Origin: Pontederia crassipes
Taxonomy: Eukaryota > Streptophyta > Magnoliopsida > Commelinales > Pontederiaceae
Assembly (NCBI GenBank): GCA_030549335.1
Contig: CM060189.1
Coordinates: 47,896,917 to 47,960,916 of the forward strand
Reading direction: 5' to 3'
DNA: 64,000 bases
Within the stretch, counting starts at the first letter, position 1, and every line of letters begins with the position of its first letter. A program made the position numbers and the translations under genes. This document shows, piece after piece, positions 50,863 to 62,580 of this stretch. Below the pieces are notes generated by a model. That model ran no database searches and had not been told where the DNA came from. It saw only the letters and a list, made by a program, of their open reading frames with translations.

Positions 50863-51096
50863 AACTGTTCGTAACAAATATCCCATTTCGTTGATCGTAG
50901 ATCTATTTGACATGTTGGGGAAAGGAAAGATCTTTTCCAAGTTAGACTTGCGATCGGAATATTGGCAGGTTCACATTGCTGAAGGGGATGAACCTAAGAC
51001 AACCTGCGTAACCAAATATGAATCATATGAATTCCTAGTGATGCCATTTGAGTTAACAACAAATGCACCTGCGACTTTTTCAGCACTCATGACAAG
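50863..51096 (+). pseudogene. Gypsy reverse transcriptase fragment, inverted
   Basis: The plus strand reads [19 protein letters not shown], then [39 protein letters not shown] and NAPATFSALMT. It is the RT stretch that normally precedes the YxDD site, which is missing. It points away from the integrase next to it, so the junction at about 50862 is an inversion breakpoint. Confidence 0.85.
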
Positions 51097-51369
51097 GTAT
51101 TTCACTCCTTTTACCCATATGATCTTGAGATATATTTTAAGGTTAAATTTTTAAAATATTTATCATTAATCTAAATGAAATATGAAAAAAATAAGCATGC
51201 ATGTATAGTTAAACAAGGTAATAATTCATTCATTTATTTATTTTTGGTATTAAATCTAGTAAAGTAATTAAGTAAAGTAATAATTTAATATCCGTTTCAG
51301 GTCGAACGATCGGATAATAATAAAATATTATATTTACTATGATATATTAAATCAAGTTATGATATTTGG

Positions 51370-51406
<37 letters not shown>

Positions 51407-54400
51407 CCAAAATGTAATTATACTAAAGAAAAAATAACAATCATAAGTCATAAATGTATAATTAATTTTAAGATTTGATATTAAAATTATTGTATGCTTA
51501 ATAAATTAAAATCTTATTGAAATTTATTATATATACATTTTCTATTGGTTAATTTTTAATATTTTTCATATCTTTATTTTTTATGTTACAAGCAACAAAT
51601 ACATTTTTTTTCCAAAATATTATGACAAGATTATATATTGTATAAATAAATATATAGTATAATTAGTAGTTAACTATTTAATTTGACTTATTACATACTA
51701 AATTAAATAAATTTAAAGTTATATATATATTATACTATACTAAGTATATTATAGTATTGTCGTAGAAGTTTGCACCATTCATTCATAACTAATTTATCTA
51801 ATATGATAAATATTATATTAATATAATAAATGTATAATTAATTTTTATTATTATATACATTTATGATATTTAAAAAATTGAATAAGATCATAATTCATAA
51901 GTTAAAGCTGAAAGTTTAACAAATTCAAGATTAAATAAAAGGAAAAAGAACAAGTACAAAAATAATCACACATTGATAGTAATAGCAAAGTGAGAGTGAA
52001 TGTACAAGTATTATTAAAGGGGACTAATAGGTCAATATAAATATTTATTGAGAAAATTCATCTTTGGATATTTTTCAAATTTATAGTAATAACTTTTTTG
52101 TCAAATTATCTCTTAACGAAAAATATTAAAAAAATTTGGTTGGTCCAAAAAACACGATTCAACCCTATTTTTTCTAATTTTGACTAGTTCGATCTGGTCA
52201 ACCTGATTCAAAGAGGGATCCTATTTTGGGATTTCAATTGGGGCGCAATTGTGGCCGATCAGTGGTCAGTCTGATCCAATGGGTCAGTCCTGACCGACCC
52301 TGACAACATTGGCTGGAGATGCTCAGTGCCATGTGCAATGGAGTATGAAAGGAAGACGACGAAAAAAATGGAAATAAATAAAATGAACAATTATGGTTTT
52401 GCCTTATTGGAATTAAATCTTGAGGTGTTTATTAGATGGGGCAGCCCAGTTCGTCCACTGTCTGAGCCGGTTCGTCCGTTGTTCGACCTAGTAAGATATT
52501 GGTTAGTCCGTTTGAGTTTAGGCCCAGACTTGTCTAGTTTCTTAATGGGCTCGGGTCTATATCAGGATTATCCATTTGCCCGATACCGATAATTCGATGT
52601 TTGTTCAATAATTTATTAGTTTCCCGTTAGCCCATCGGTTAATCGTTAATAAGTTGAAGTTACTAAAATAGTGGGTTTTTGTTTTATTAATTTAATTTAT
52701 TATTTCATTACTTTTTACAAAAATATCAATAATTTATTAATTTACTTAATATGATACTAATGTAATATTTCATGTTCAGCACAATGAATTTTCGAACTAC
52801 TTCATCGGGGACATAGGCTATAAGCCGAACTATATAAATATTTTCTCTCTCTTATTTATATTTGATAGCATAATGAGAAATATATAATAATAAATTAAGA
52901 ATAACATATTATGATGTTTTTTTACTATGTACTATAGGATAGATAATTTGCTCAAGATATTGTATAAAATTAGAAAATTTTAATGGACTAGTTCGATCCG
53001 TCTAATTGTCAGCTTGACTGTTAAGGTCCGATAGGTCTTAACGGGGCGGACGAAGTTAGACACTTATTGGACAGCCTGATGACCGTCCAATAAGATAATG
53101 GATTAGCCGGAGCCGTCCGATATCTGGTCAACGTCCGATTGACAGAATCTATTAGCAGACCATTGGATCCGTTAAACACCATTTAAATCCATAAAACAAT
53201 TTTCCATCCTAGTGCATCACGATGCTGGGGATGTCGTGCTGGAGAACAAATGCTTAAACATACTCAATCAAAGAAAAGGGAGAGATCATGGAGCAGCCCC
53301 TGTGTGTGTTTATCATTGCACTCGTCAACGACAAGGATAGCGGAGACGACGACCTCGACGGAACAACTGCGGGCAGATCACGTGACACAAACTTGGATGC
53401 AGCACATACCCTCCTTTGGGATTCGTCCATTGCTCCCACCCGAAACGGCAACCTCCTCATCATTGAAGTCGAACAAGTGGAACATCATCCATCGTAGTTC
53501 TTGACATGGAGGCCACAAACTCCTCTTAAACTACAATTGATCTCTTTGTCTTAAAAAGTTAACATTTCATGCAAGGAATTAAACTTGGTGTCAATTTCTC
53601 TTCATATTCTAAAAATCTCTTCCTATTCCATGCAATTACCATTGATATTATTAGTTACACCATACATAATTATTATTTGGATAATTGGATAGTGGATTGA
53701 ATACATATGATGTGTGATGGATACTTTTTTAATATTAAATTGTCAAAAAATGAGAAAAAAACTGAAAACATAAAAAAACATACAAAGGAGAAAAGATTGA
53801 TGATCTCTTCATCTTCCACAAATAGAAAACCTTAGAAAAAGGTGATTCTCACTTCATTTTTTCACAAACATAAATTTATCATCATATGAAATTGATTGTT
53901 ATTAATTAGTTGGCTACGAAAAATCAAATGACTTAATTAGTCTTCTTCATCTTCCACCATAACAAAGAAAAAAAAAATGATGTTCTCTTGCTGTAAATTA
54001 AAATTGAATGCCACTATATATATAGTAAGATGCACAATACTATACAAACATGAAAATATAGTTGAATTTAAAGTTGACATGAAGTTTATAAAAATTTAAC
54101 ACTGTTGTTAAAAAATTAATACACAATGATATATGATTATTTTTTATTAAGATCAAAAGATATAATCGAATATAAAGAAGCATCATGTAATTTACGAAAA
54201 TTTAATTATGATTTTTAATACACATTAATTGGTTATGCATTTATATATAATTATTTGTTACTAAAAACAAAAATATAATGAAATATAAAGAGTCAATATG
54301 TAATTTGTGAAAATTTAATGGTGTTAAAATTTTAATACATAAAAAGATGCATTTATGCATATTATTTTTTATGATTGAAAATATAATGGATATAGAAACC

Positions 54401-54976
54401 AATTTATATTTTATGGAAATTTAATCATGATGTCAAATTTAACACACATTAATTAAGGATGCATTTATTTATTATTATTTGTTATTATAATGAAATCAAA
54501 ATAGTCAATATGTAATATGTGAAAATTTAATTATGATATTAAAATTTAATAAATTGACGGTTAAAATAAATAAAGGTCATATGGTTAGATCTTTCAAAAT
54601 TCAAAATAAATATGATTCTTCACATTGACAAAAAAAGTTCGTAGAATTAAGTAGATATAAAATATGTGACATTTTAATTTTAAAAATAATTAATAACTCA
54701 AGTTATGATAATTAATAAACTTAAGGTAGCATAATGCATGAAGTGAAAGAGAAATATTAAAATATTTTAGAAAAGGAGAAAAAAGAAAATAAAGAATGGA
54801 GGAAGAATGTATCTATATATATGTATATATATCTGAAATTAAAATGGACGGGACAATGACTTGGGCATGATCTAAAGGAGTAGATACAAATCTCGCGAGA
54901 TCTACAACAACCATGAGATCACATCTTTACGAGCGCGCTTTCTTCTGATCTGTTCAAAATGGTTCATATAATGTTT
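51097..54976. other. AT-rich intergenic region, no gene seen
   Basis: Nearly 3.9 kb without a convincing coding region. A (TA)n tract lies at about 51372-51402. GC-richer blocks at 52140-52320 and 52980-53200 with GACCGACC/GGTCAGTC words look like ends of hAT-like elements, but I could not pair them. Short frames at 53250-53504 match nothing known. Confidence 0.5.
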
Positions 54977-56123
54977 TGTTGGATCTAATTTTAATGACAT
55001 ATAAAATTATATTTTGATGATACGAACCTCAAAAGATAAAAGTAAAATGCAGAAAAATTTAAAGAAAAAGGGATAACTTTATGCACTATAATTTGATTAA
55101 ATAATTAATTATGATTCTATTATATTTTGGATTAATCATAAATATCAAATTTGTAGATAATTCTGTTAGCTTTCCATAGAATAAAAAACCATCTTATTTG
55201 AATAACTGTGTAAAAAGTTATGTTTAAAATAGTGCAGGACGATCGACCTGCCGGCTGAAAGAACGGTCGATCGGTCCAGAACACAGGTCGATCGGTCAAT
55301 GTAAAAAATTTCCAATTTCAATAAGCAGCATGTCGAGACTGTAATGATCGAGGTACTGGTCGACCGGTCCAGAATAGGTCGATCGGACAATGTAGAATTT
55401 GTCAAAAGTCATATTTTTCATAAAAGAAAGTGTACCAGTCGAGTCGACCGGCCTCTGAATCAAATGAATAGTAACGGACAAATTAAGAAAATTTTGGAAT
55501 AATTTTTGGATGACTTTCTCAAGCCTATACAAGGAGTGCCAAAGCTAGAAGCAATGACATCCATCCAAGCATTGAAGCAAAACTTCAAGAAATCAAAAGA
55601 AGATCATTCTCTTGAAGTTATCGTTTAGAGTTTTCTTTCACTCTTCTCTTCTTGTGAGTGTTCTATTATAAAAGATAGAAAATGTTTTTTAGAAAGATTG
55701 TGAGAGCTCCTGTGTAAAAGAGGTTTCAAATCTTACCTATTGAGCGAGAAAAAAAGATTAGCTTCTTATGAGGAGAGGTTGCTTTGCCTCTCGAAGCGGA
55801 GAAAAGATGATTGATGTAAATGACTTTCTTCCTTGCCCCATTTGAAACAAAGGAAGTGCTTAGTGAAATCTCCGACGGTCTCGAGGTCGAAAAGTTGGAG
55901 CGGGGACGTAGGTCAAGGTGTGACCGAACCTCGTCAACAATCACCGTGTGTTTGTATTTGATTTTCTCTCTCTCACTCTCTCTCATATTATGTTTATTAT
56001 CTGAATTGCTTTAATTTAAAAGAATTAACGAATTAGTTTTGTGCTTCCACAATGATTTTTGTGAAATCGATATTTTCGATAGAACACCAATTCATCCCTC
56101 TTGGTACCCTTTAGGATACTACA
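54977..56123 (+). repeat. 5' LTR of the gag-only copia element
   Basis: 1147 bp, from TGTTGGATC to GGATACTACA. It contains GGTCGATCGG/GGTCGACCGG motifs at 55230-55460. Confidence 0.88.
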
Positions 56124-56137
56124 ATTGGTATCAGAGC
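56124..56137 (+). other. Primer binding site (initiator-Met tRNA type)
   Basis: ATTGGTATCAGAGC follows the LTR end directly, matching the plant consensus with no mismatch. Confidence 0.85.
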
Positions 56138-56229
56138 GGGTTGCTCTTATTTTAAGATCAAATCATTTTATGTTTTAAATATTTCACAATTTGATCACCT
56201 TATTTTAAAATTTAACAATCTTTAGAGTT

Positions 56230-57720
56230 ATGGCATCAAGTGGTTTTAATTTTTCCGAAGGACAATTAATTAGTCGTCCTCCCTTTTTAAATGCATCAAA
56301 TTTTGCATATTAGAAAATTAGAATTCAAGCATATATTTATTCTATTGATATCGACATGTAGGACATAGTTGAAAAATGTTATTATATTTATGAAAAGTTA
56401 CCTACTGATTCTAAAGAAAAAGAAAAGATTTTTTCAAAACTTAATTGGAAAGCCAAAAATATTTTTTTATTGTGTTTTGGATTCAACGGAGTTTAATCGG
56501 ATTTCAAGTTGTGAAACTGCAATCGAGATTTGGGAAAAGCTCATCACTACTTATGAGGAACCGATAAAGTTAAAGAATCCAGATTGAATATTTTAAACAA
56601 TCAATATGATTCTTTCAAAATGCATGATAATGAATTCATAAATGATATGGTAGCTCGGTTTAATGATATTTTGAATGGCTTAGTTTCCTTGGGCGAGCCA
56701 AGAACTAACCCCTAGAAAGTGAAAAAGATTTTCAGATCACTCTCCTCTAAATGGCATACGAAGAGGATCGAAGAAAAAGATTTGAACAAATTGAATTTTG
56801 ATTATCTTATTGGTTCACTTCTAACTTATGAGATCTCAATCCAAGAAGATCAAGAAGAAAGAGTTCCCAAAAAGAAAATATTGACATTAAAGGCAAATGC
56901 AAATGAAGAAGACTCAAGTGAAGAAGAAGTTAACGAAAAGAGACTCGCTTGCTACACAAGAAAACTAGATAAGTATCTCAAGTTGGCAAAGAAGAAAAAA
57001 AAGAATGAGAAACCTACCCGAAAATCATACAAAAATCACAAAGAAAAGACATCTCGAAAAGATAAAAAGAAAAAGTACGAAGAGTCAAGTGAAACAAGTG
57101 ACTCGCCAAGCTCTTCCAGTGATGAAGTATATGCTTAATGGCACACGATGATGTGGTAACCTCTAATTCTTTAAATAATGACTCATCGAGCTCTTCTGAA
57201 GAAAATCTTTCTTTAGATCTAAATAAAGAACTTTCCACCCTTATAAAAAGATATTACTCACATAAAGAGAAAAATGAGAAATTACGACATGAGATTGAAA
57301 ATTTAAAAGAAGAAAAGAACACATGTTTTATGGAGAATGAAAATCTAAAAAATGAAATTGAAACTCTGAAAATTACACATGCATGTGATATTGTAAAACT
57401 AGCAAGTTCTTCAGAAAAAACAAAGAAGGAAAATGATCTTTTGAAAAATTCACAAAAAATGATAAAACTAGTTCTTATGTAAAGAAAGATAATTTTAGAA
57501 AATACTTTGGACATGAAAACTCTTATTGGAAGTCTAATCATTCCTATGATAGAAATCACATATTACATATTTTGTGCAGATTTTATGGTCATTATTCGTA
57601 TCAATGCAAAGTATGAAAATCTTTAAAACATGAGATGATATGTGTTCCAAAAAGAATTTTGAAAAATAAAATTGGACCCAAAGAAGTTTATGTACCAAAG
57701 TTTAAATGATTGTTTTTCAG
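56230..57720 (+). pseudogene. Copia-type gag, broken by stops
   Basis: Starts at ATG 56230 with MASSGFNFSEGQLISRPP. The capsid-like part follows (AYIYSIDID, NDMVARFNDILNGLVSLGE, IFRSLSSKWHTKRIEEKDLN), then a long Lys/Glu/Ser-rich and coiled-coil region (56880-57480: KLAKKKKKNEKPTRKSYK, then EKNEKLRHEIENLKEEKN). A remnant zinc knuckle near 57580 (LCRFYGHYSYQCK) has lost one cysteine to Tyr. Stops near 56310, 56585, 56715 and 57138 and a frameshift near 56450 inactivate it. It would have been the only protein of the element. Confidence 0.75.
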
Positions 57721-58371
57721 GTGTGCCTTACATGTAAAGCAAAAGAAGAATTGAAAATGTGAAGGCGAAAAAATTTCGGTAAAAGTATCATCTATCTTTC
57801 CTTTCACTCAAAAATTCAAAATTACTATTTCTTTGAAAAGAGAGAACATCTAAAGTTGGTAATAGTAATATGGGGAGCATACTAAACTTTATTTTAACAT
57901 ATCATGAATATCATTGTTGTATCAAAGTTTTATGTCATATTTTGATTGTTAATATATTTTTTTTTGCCTTCATCAAATTGTTTCCATTTCGCCATTATAA
58001 AATAGTCATAAATTTAGGGAGAGTTATTTCTTACATACTAACCCTTTATGATGCAATATTTTACATGTTTCTAATATGACAAAAGAGGAAAATAAATTTT
58101 TTTTTTGAAAGATGGCATGATTAAGGGGGAGTTACATATGATTTCCTATATGCTTTATATACAAATTATTCTTTTTGATGAAATAAAAGAGGGATAAATA
58201 TGATCTGAATATCACTTTATATGAAGAGTCCCTTACAATTTATACTTATGTGAATATCTATAATGGTAAGGGAAGTTAAGTGTTAGGGGGAGTAAAATAT
58301 ATTTTACAATTTTTTCGCAACTTATATATTTTTCATATTTCTCGGTTTGTCTTCATAAAAAAGGGAGAGAT
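57721..58371. other. Non-coding internal tail of the gag-only element
   Basis: AT-rich with no pol domain in any frame. It ends with AAGGGAGAGA before the 3' LTR, the likely polypurine tract (58361-58370). Confidence 0.6.
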
Positions 58372-59502
58372 TACTGGATCTAAGTTTTAATGACATATAA
58401 AATTATATTTTGATAATACAAACCTCGAAAGATAAAAATTAAAATGCTGAAAAAGTTTAAAGAAAAACAGATAACTTTATGCACTACACTTTGATTAAAT
58501 AATTAATTATAATCATATTAGATTTTAGATTAATAATAAATATTAAAGTTATAGAGAATTCTGTTAGCTTTTCATAGAATAAAAAATCATCTCATTTGAA
58601 TAACTGTGAAAAATGTTATGCTTAAAATAGTGTAGGACGATCGACCTGCCGGTTGGAAGACCGGTCGGCCGGTCCAGAACACATGTCGACCGATCCAGAA
58701 CACAGGTCGACTAGTCAGTGTAAAAAATGTCCAATTTTAATAAGTAGAATATCGAGATTGTACCGGTCGACCAGTCCAGAACACAGATCGATCAGACAGT
58801 GCAGAATTCGTCAACGATCATATTTTTCGTAAAAGAAAATGTACCGGTCGATTGATCCATATGTGCGGTCAATCGGCCTCTGAGTTGAACAGTAATGATA
58901 AAATTTGAAGAAGAAAATTGTGGAATGATTTGTGGACGACTTTCTCACTTGCTGAAGCCTATAAAATGAATGTCAAAGTCAGAAGCAAAATATCCATTCA
59001 AGCATTGAAGCAAAATTTTAAGAAATCAAAAGAAGATCATATCTCTTAAAATTATCATTTAGAACTTTTTCTTCTTTCTCTCTTCTCTTCTTATGAGTGT
59101 TCTATTGTAAAAGAGAGAAACTATTTTTTAAAAAGATTGTGAGAGCTTCTGCGTAAAGAGGTTCCAAATCTTACCTCTTGAGAAAAGATTAACTTCCTAG
59201 GATGAGAGGTTGCCTTGCCTCTCGAAGCGGAAAAAATGTAGTTGATTTAAAGGGCTTTCTTCCTTGCCCCATTTGAAATAAAGGAAGTGTTTATAGGAAT
59301 ATCTCCGACGGTCTCGAAGTCGAGAAGCGGGGACGTAAACCAAGGTATGGTTTTGTGTTTGATTTTCTCTCTCTCACCCCTCTCATATTATGTTTATTAT
59401 CTGAATTGCTTTGATTTAGAAGAATTAATGAATCGATTTTGTACTTATTTTCGATAGAACACCAATTCACCCTCCTCTCTTGATGCCCTTTGGGATTCTA
59501 CA
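58372..59502 (+). repeat. 3' LTR of the gag-only copia element
   Basis: 1131 bp. Clearly the same sequence as 54977-56123, but with many differences and small indels, so the insertion is old. The first bases TACTGGATC correspond to TGTTGGATC; the TG end has mutated to TA. Confidence 0.85.
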
Positions 59503-59991
59503 TGTTTCACATAAGCAGAAGGCACCTCACACACACATTTTACCCATATATTACATGAAAATTATTAAATACTGTTACAATAGACTAATGTTTTCATAAT
59601 TGAACCTGATCGAATCGAACGACCAATTGGGTCGTGATTAGACCGGTTTGATCAAGTTCAATCAAGTTTAAACAGATTTTTTATAAAATATTATTCATAA
59701 TAATATTAAGGATATGTATATAACAAATATTATATTATGTATAAAAAAGTTAGTAATCTAGTAAAATTAGAATACCAACATATATATTAAAATATTACTA
59801 TTGATAAGACAATTACTTCCAGTTTTTTAATACGTATATTCATTGATTATTATTAAAATTTTCTTTATTGTTAAATGCTAATAATATATTACTTTTTTAA
59901 CCATAAATCATTCTTATGTTTCATTTTTATTTAACTTTCTTTTTAATACTTTCATTTTTATTTAAATGTTCCAACTTACTTAACTCAAAAC

Positions 59992-60624
59992 CAATGTTTT
60001 AAAACATGGTCCGAACGTCGACCTGGATAAGTCTTTATGTCAAGTTGGTTCGGTCGAACTAGTTAATCCAGACGGTGGGATCGGCTATTAACAAAATAAT
60101 ATAAAAATATCAATTATAATAGTTTCATATGTTTATCAATAATTAATATATTTCTACATCAAAGTACACTAATATGACTAAAAAATTAATTAAAATTAAG
60201 AAATCAATGTGACATATTTAATTAGTGATATGAGTTTTATGTGATTTTAATATATTCAATTATAATTTACAAATTCATATTTCTCAAATTTAACTATTAA
60301 TATTAACTTAAACTAGAAAGCTATTATAGTTTCTATTTTTTAAATTTAATTAGTTAATTAATCTTTTCATATTTAAGTTTTGACATTTAAAAACCATTAT
60401 AAATTTTCTTAAAAAAATTATCAAAGAAAATAATTTGATATATGAATAATGATAAACTTTGTATAATATAAAATAACTTGATATTAAAATGTGTAAGTGC
60501 AACATAGTGGTTTATACACATTAAATGGTTTTGGATGTCAAGGGTTCAATACCTATTGTCCATATCATACCTAGGGTCAAGTAGGTGCCCGGGTCACAAT
60601 CGAACTCCGGTTTTAACAACCTTG
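59992..60624. mobile_element. Probable hAT-like non-autonomous element
   Basis: The ends are inverted: left CAATGTTTTAAAACATGG and, inward from the right, CAAGGTTGTTAAAACCGG. The flanks CTCAAAAC (59984-59991) and CTTAAAAG (60625-60632) agree in 6 of 8 bases, as for an old 8-bp duplication. The interior is AT-rich and non-coding. A similar partial end lies at 59555-59660. Confidence 0.5.
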
Positions 60625-60669
60625 CTTAAAAGCTATTGCTTCATATATTATTACATCTAAATTTTCTAA

Positions 60670-60973
60670 GAGTTAACTCTTTAAACCTCTCATAACTATA
60701 GTAATTTTTTGATTTTAATCTTAATATATAAACTCACCATAGGATGTCTCTAAATTATATCATAATTTTTACTTTAGTCCATCCGTCCAATTCATAGCGC
60801 GTAGTTTGATATTTTAATAAATAGAAAAATAAAAAAATAATAGAATTAGATAGATGAAACTAAAGTGAAATCGAAAAGCTTGATATAATTTATAAATTTC
60901 CTATGATGAATTTATATATTAGAGGTAGACATAGAAAAATCATTATAGCTTAAGAAATTTAAGGAATTAACTC
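60670..60973. mobile_element. Mutator-like non-autonomous element next to RPL27a
   Basis: A 304-bp foldback element: the left arm from GAGTTAACTCTTTAAACC pairs with the right arm read inward, GAGTTAATTCCTTAAATT, over about 120 bp. The 9-bp duplication ATTTTCTAA is perfect (60661-60669 and 60974-60982). The layout is like the elements at 312-815 and 63569-64000, but diverged. Its right end is about 120 bp from the first RPL27a promoter element. Confidence 0.85.
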
Positions 60974-61090
60974 ATTTTCTAATTTTTAAATGGAGTAGAC
61001 TCGATCGGGCTCAGAATAGTTTTTCTTCGGGTCGCATGGTTCAATCCAAATTTAGGCCCTTGAAAAGTTTGATCGAGCCTTTGCAATAAT

Positions 61091-61208
61091 TGGGCTCATT
61101 TAAAGCCCATTCACCTTATTGTTGCCCCAGTCGTCCCATCGTCACAGTCCACTCTAATTATAAAAGAACTCTCGGAGCAGTTTCCTTTCGCCTCCCTTCA
61201 AACCCTAA
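61091..61208 (+). promoter_or_regulatory. RPL27a promoter: site II pair, TATA box, telo-box
   Basis: TGGGCT at 61091-61096 and its reverse AGCCCA at 61104-61109 form a site II pair. A TATA box (ATTATAAAAG) lies at about 61157-61166. The leader has a pyrimidine-rich TTCCTTTCGCCTCCCTTC stretch and a telo-box AACCCTAA at 61201-61208. The site II plus telo-box pair is the hallmark of plant ribosomal protein genes, driven by TCP factors and linked to cell growth. Confidence 0.75.
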
Positions 61209-61262
61209 TCGTCACCATATCAGAAGCTCGGCGATAGCGGCGGCGTCGGCGCGGCGGGAGAG

Positions 61263-61709
61263 ATGACTACCCGATTTAAGAAGAATCGGAAGAAGCGGGG
61301 GCACGTCAGCGCCGGCCACGGCCGTGTCGGAAAGCACCGCAAGCATCCGGGTGGTCGCGGTAACGCCGGCGGTATGCACCACCATCGCATCCTCTTCGAC
61401 AAGTACCATCCGGGCTACTTCGGCAAGGTCGGCATGCGCTACTTCCACCGCCTCCGCAACAAGTTCCACAATCCCTCCATCAACGTCGACCGCCTCTGGT
61501 CGCTCATCCCGGAGGAGGTCAAGGCCCAGGCGAAGGGCGACCCTTCCAAGGCTCCTCTGGTCGACGTCACGCAGTTCGGCTACTTCAAGGTCCTGGGAAA
61601 GGGTATGCTTCCTCCGGAGCAGCCCGTGGTCGTCAAGGCCAAGCTCATCTCCAAGATCGCCGAGAAGAAGATCAAGGCCGCCGGCGGCGCTGTCCTTCTC
61701 ACGGCTTAA
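61263..61709 (+). CDS. RPL27A: 60S ribosomal protein L27a (uL15), intronless, 148 aa
   Basis: A structural protein of the cytosolic large ribosomal subunit. The ATG at 61263 starts [20 protein letters not shown], followed by [20 protein letters not shown] (Gly/His/Arg-rich rRNA-binding N-terminus). Next come [20 protein letters not shown] and [18 protein letters not shown]. The uL15 signature region is [20 protein letters not shown], and the end is [14 protein letters not shown]. The length equals the usual plant protein, with no intron or break. Third codon positions are almost all G or C, as in monocots. It has its own promoter (61091-61208). It appears functional. Confidence 0.97.
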   Translation: MTTRFKKNRKKRGHVSAGHGRVGKHRKHPGGRGNAGGMHHHRILFDKYHPGYFGKVGMRYFHRLRNKFHNPSINVDRLWSLIPEEVKAQAKGDPSKAPLVDVTQFGYFKVLGKGMLPPEQPVVVKAKLISKIAEKKIKAAGGAVLLTA

Positions 61710-62391
61710 TTGATGTTTGTTTTCTTCTATCATTTCCGTTGCAAACTTAAATCTTTTTGAGGATTTGGTAATCTTGAGATTATGTCTGAGTCATGGAAAA
61801 AAAATGCAAACTTTGTTAGATGTTATCAGAAATATTATCTCTACCTGCAGCTTAGTTGTTATTTTGGGGGTATTATGTTACTTTTTTATTGTGTCAAAGT
61901 GTCTCTCTTGATATATTACGTGAGTAGGAGTCTTATGTAGACCCATCATTTTGCTGTTCAAGAAATCAACCTTTTTCTGCAAATATTTTGACTCTCTTGG
62001 ATCAGTCGTTATAGAAATGTGAAGCAAATGGATTGAAAATGTGATATTTCAGGCTTCTTTTTTAAAATAATGTTCTTTGAAGAACAGAAAGTTCTGAATT
62101 TAATCCCAAAAACAAGCGACTCCAACTCATATATGAACATACTGATAACCGTCTGCATCATATTCCCATGGTTCAGTATGACTCTTCATTATCATATCAG
62201 CATCAACAATAAAATTGTTCACTTGCATCAGGAATTCAATATCACAGAATCAAGCAAATATAAACCTGTTGATTTGTTAGTAGCCACAAACATGTGGTTG
62301 CTTTTTTTTTTTGTCTGAAAACGTGATGTTTTCCTCTCATTGTCTTCAATTCCCACTAAATATTAGGTGATGACAAACCTTAAAATTAAAC
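61710..62391. other. RPL27a 3' region and spacer
   Basis: The 3' UTR of RPL27a should occupy the first 200-300 bp. The block 62150-62212 repeats sequence at 42191-42252. No other gene. Confidence 0.5.
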
Positions 62392-62580
62392 TCCGCCTAT
62401 GTTTTATAGCCGGTCCCAAGCCTGGATAAAGGAGGAGGATTGTGTTAGGCCCCGACAGTCAACGTAAAATTCTGTCGAATCTTATGAACATGGATCGACG
62501 AATATAGCGGAATGACGTCGTATGATCCATGTAGTCGACCCCACCTAGTGGGATAAGGCTTTGTTGTTGTTGTTGTTGTT
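62392..62580 (+). mobile_element. 189-bp short element made of both ends of the RTE LINE
   Basis: The first ~120 bases match the 5' end of the LINE at 38527 (CGCCTATGTTTTATAGCCGG, CCCCGACAG, ATGGATCGACGAATATA). The next ~75 match its 3' end (GAATGACGTCGTATGATCCA, CCCCACCTAGTGGGATAAGG). It ends in (TTG)n. The ~2.9 kb between them is missing. It has no coding capacity and is either an internally deleted LINE or a SINE-like family parasitising it. Confidence 0.85.

Larger units (their letters stand above)
54977..59502 (+). mobile_element. Gag-only, complete-ended copia-type LTR retrotransposon
   Basis: Two direct LTRs (54977-56123, 58372-59502) flank 2.25 kb. The 5-bp target duplication TGTTT is perfect at 54972-54976 and 59503-59507. 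An initiator-Met primer site and a purine-rich AAGGGAGAGA lie in the right places. The inside holds a decayed gag and a long AT-rich remainder without protease, integrase, reverse transcriptase or RNase H. The gag type and ends point to Ty1/copia. It is a non-autonomous element that must have used another element's enzymes. Confidence 0.88.

Noticed and set aside
52140..52320. hAT-like element end with GACCGACC words
   Set aside because: I could not find the matching second end or a duplication.
53250..53504. Overlapping frames on both strands as a small gene
   Set aside because: About 80 codons each, no homology recognised, and strands conflict; no splice context.
61212..61733. Long minus-strand open frame (173 codons)
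   Set aside because: It is antisense to RPL27a and open only because of the strong G/C bias at third codon positions.
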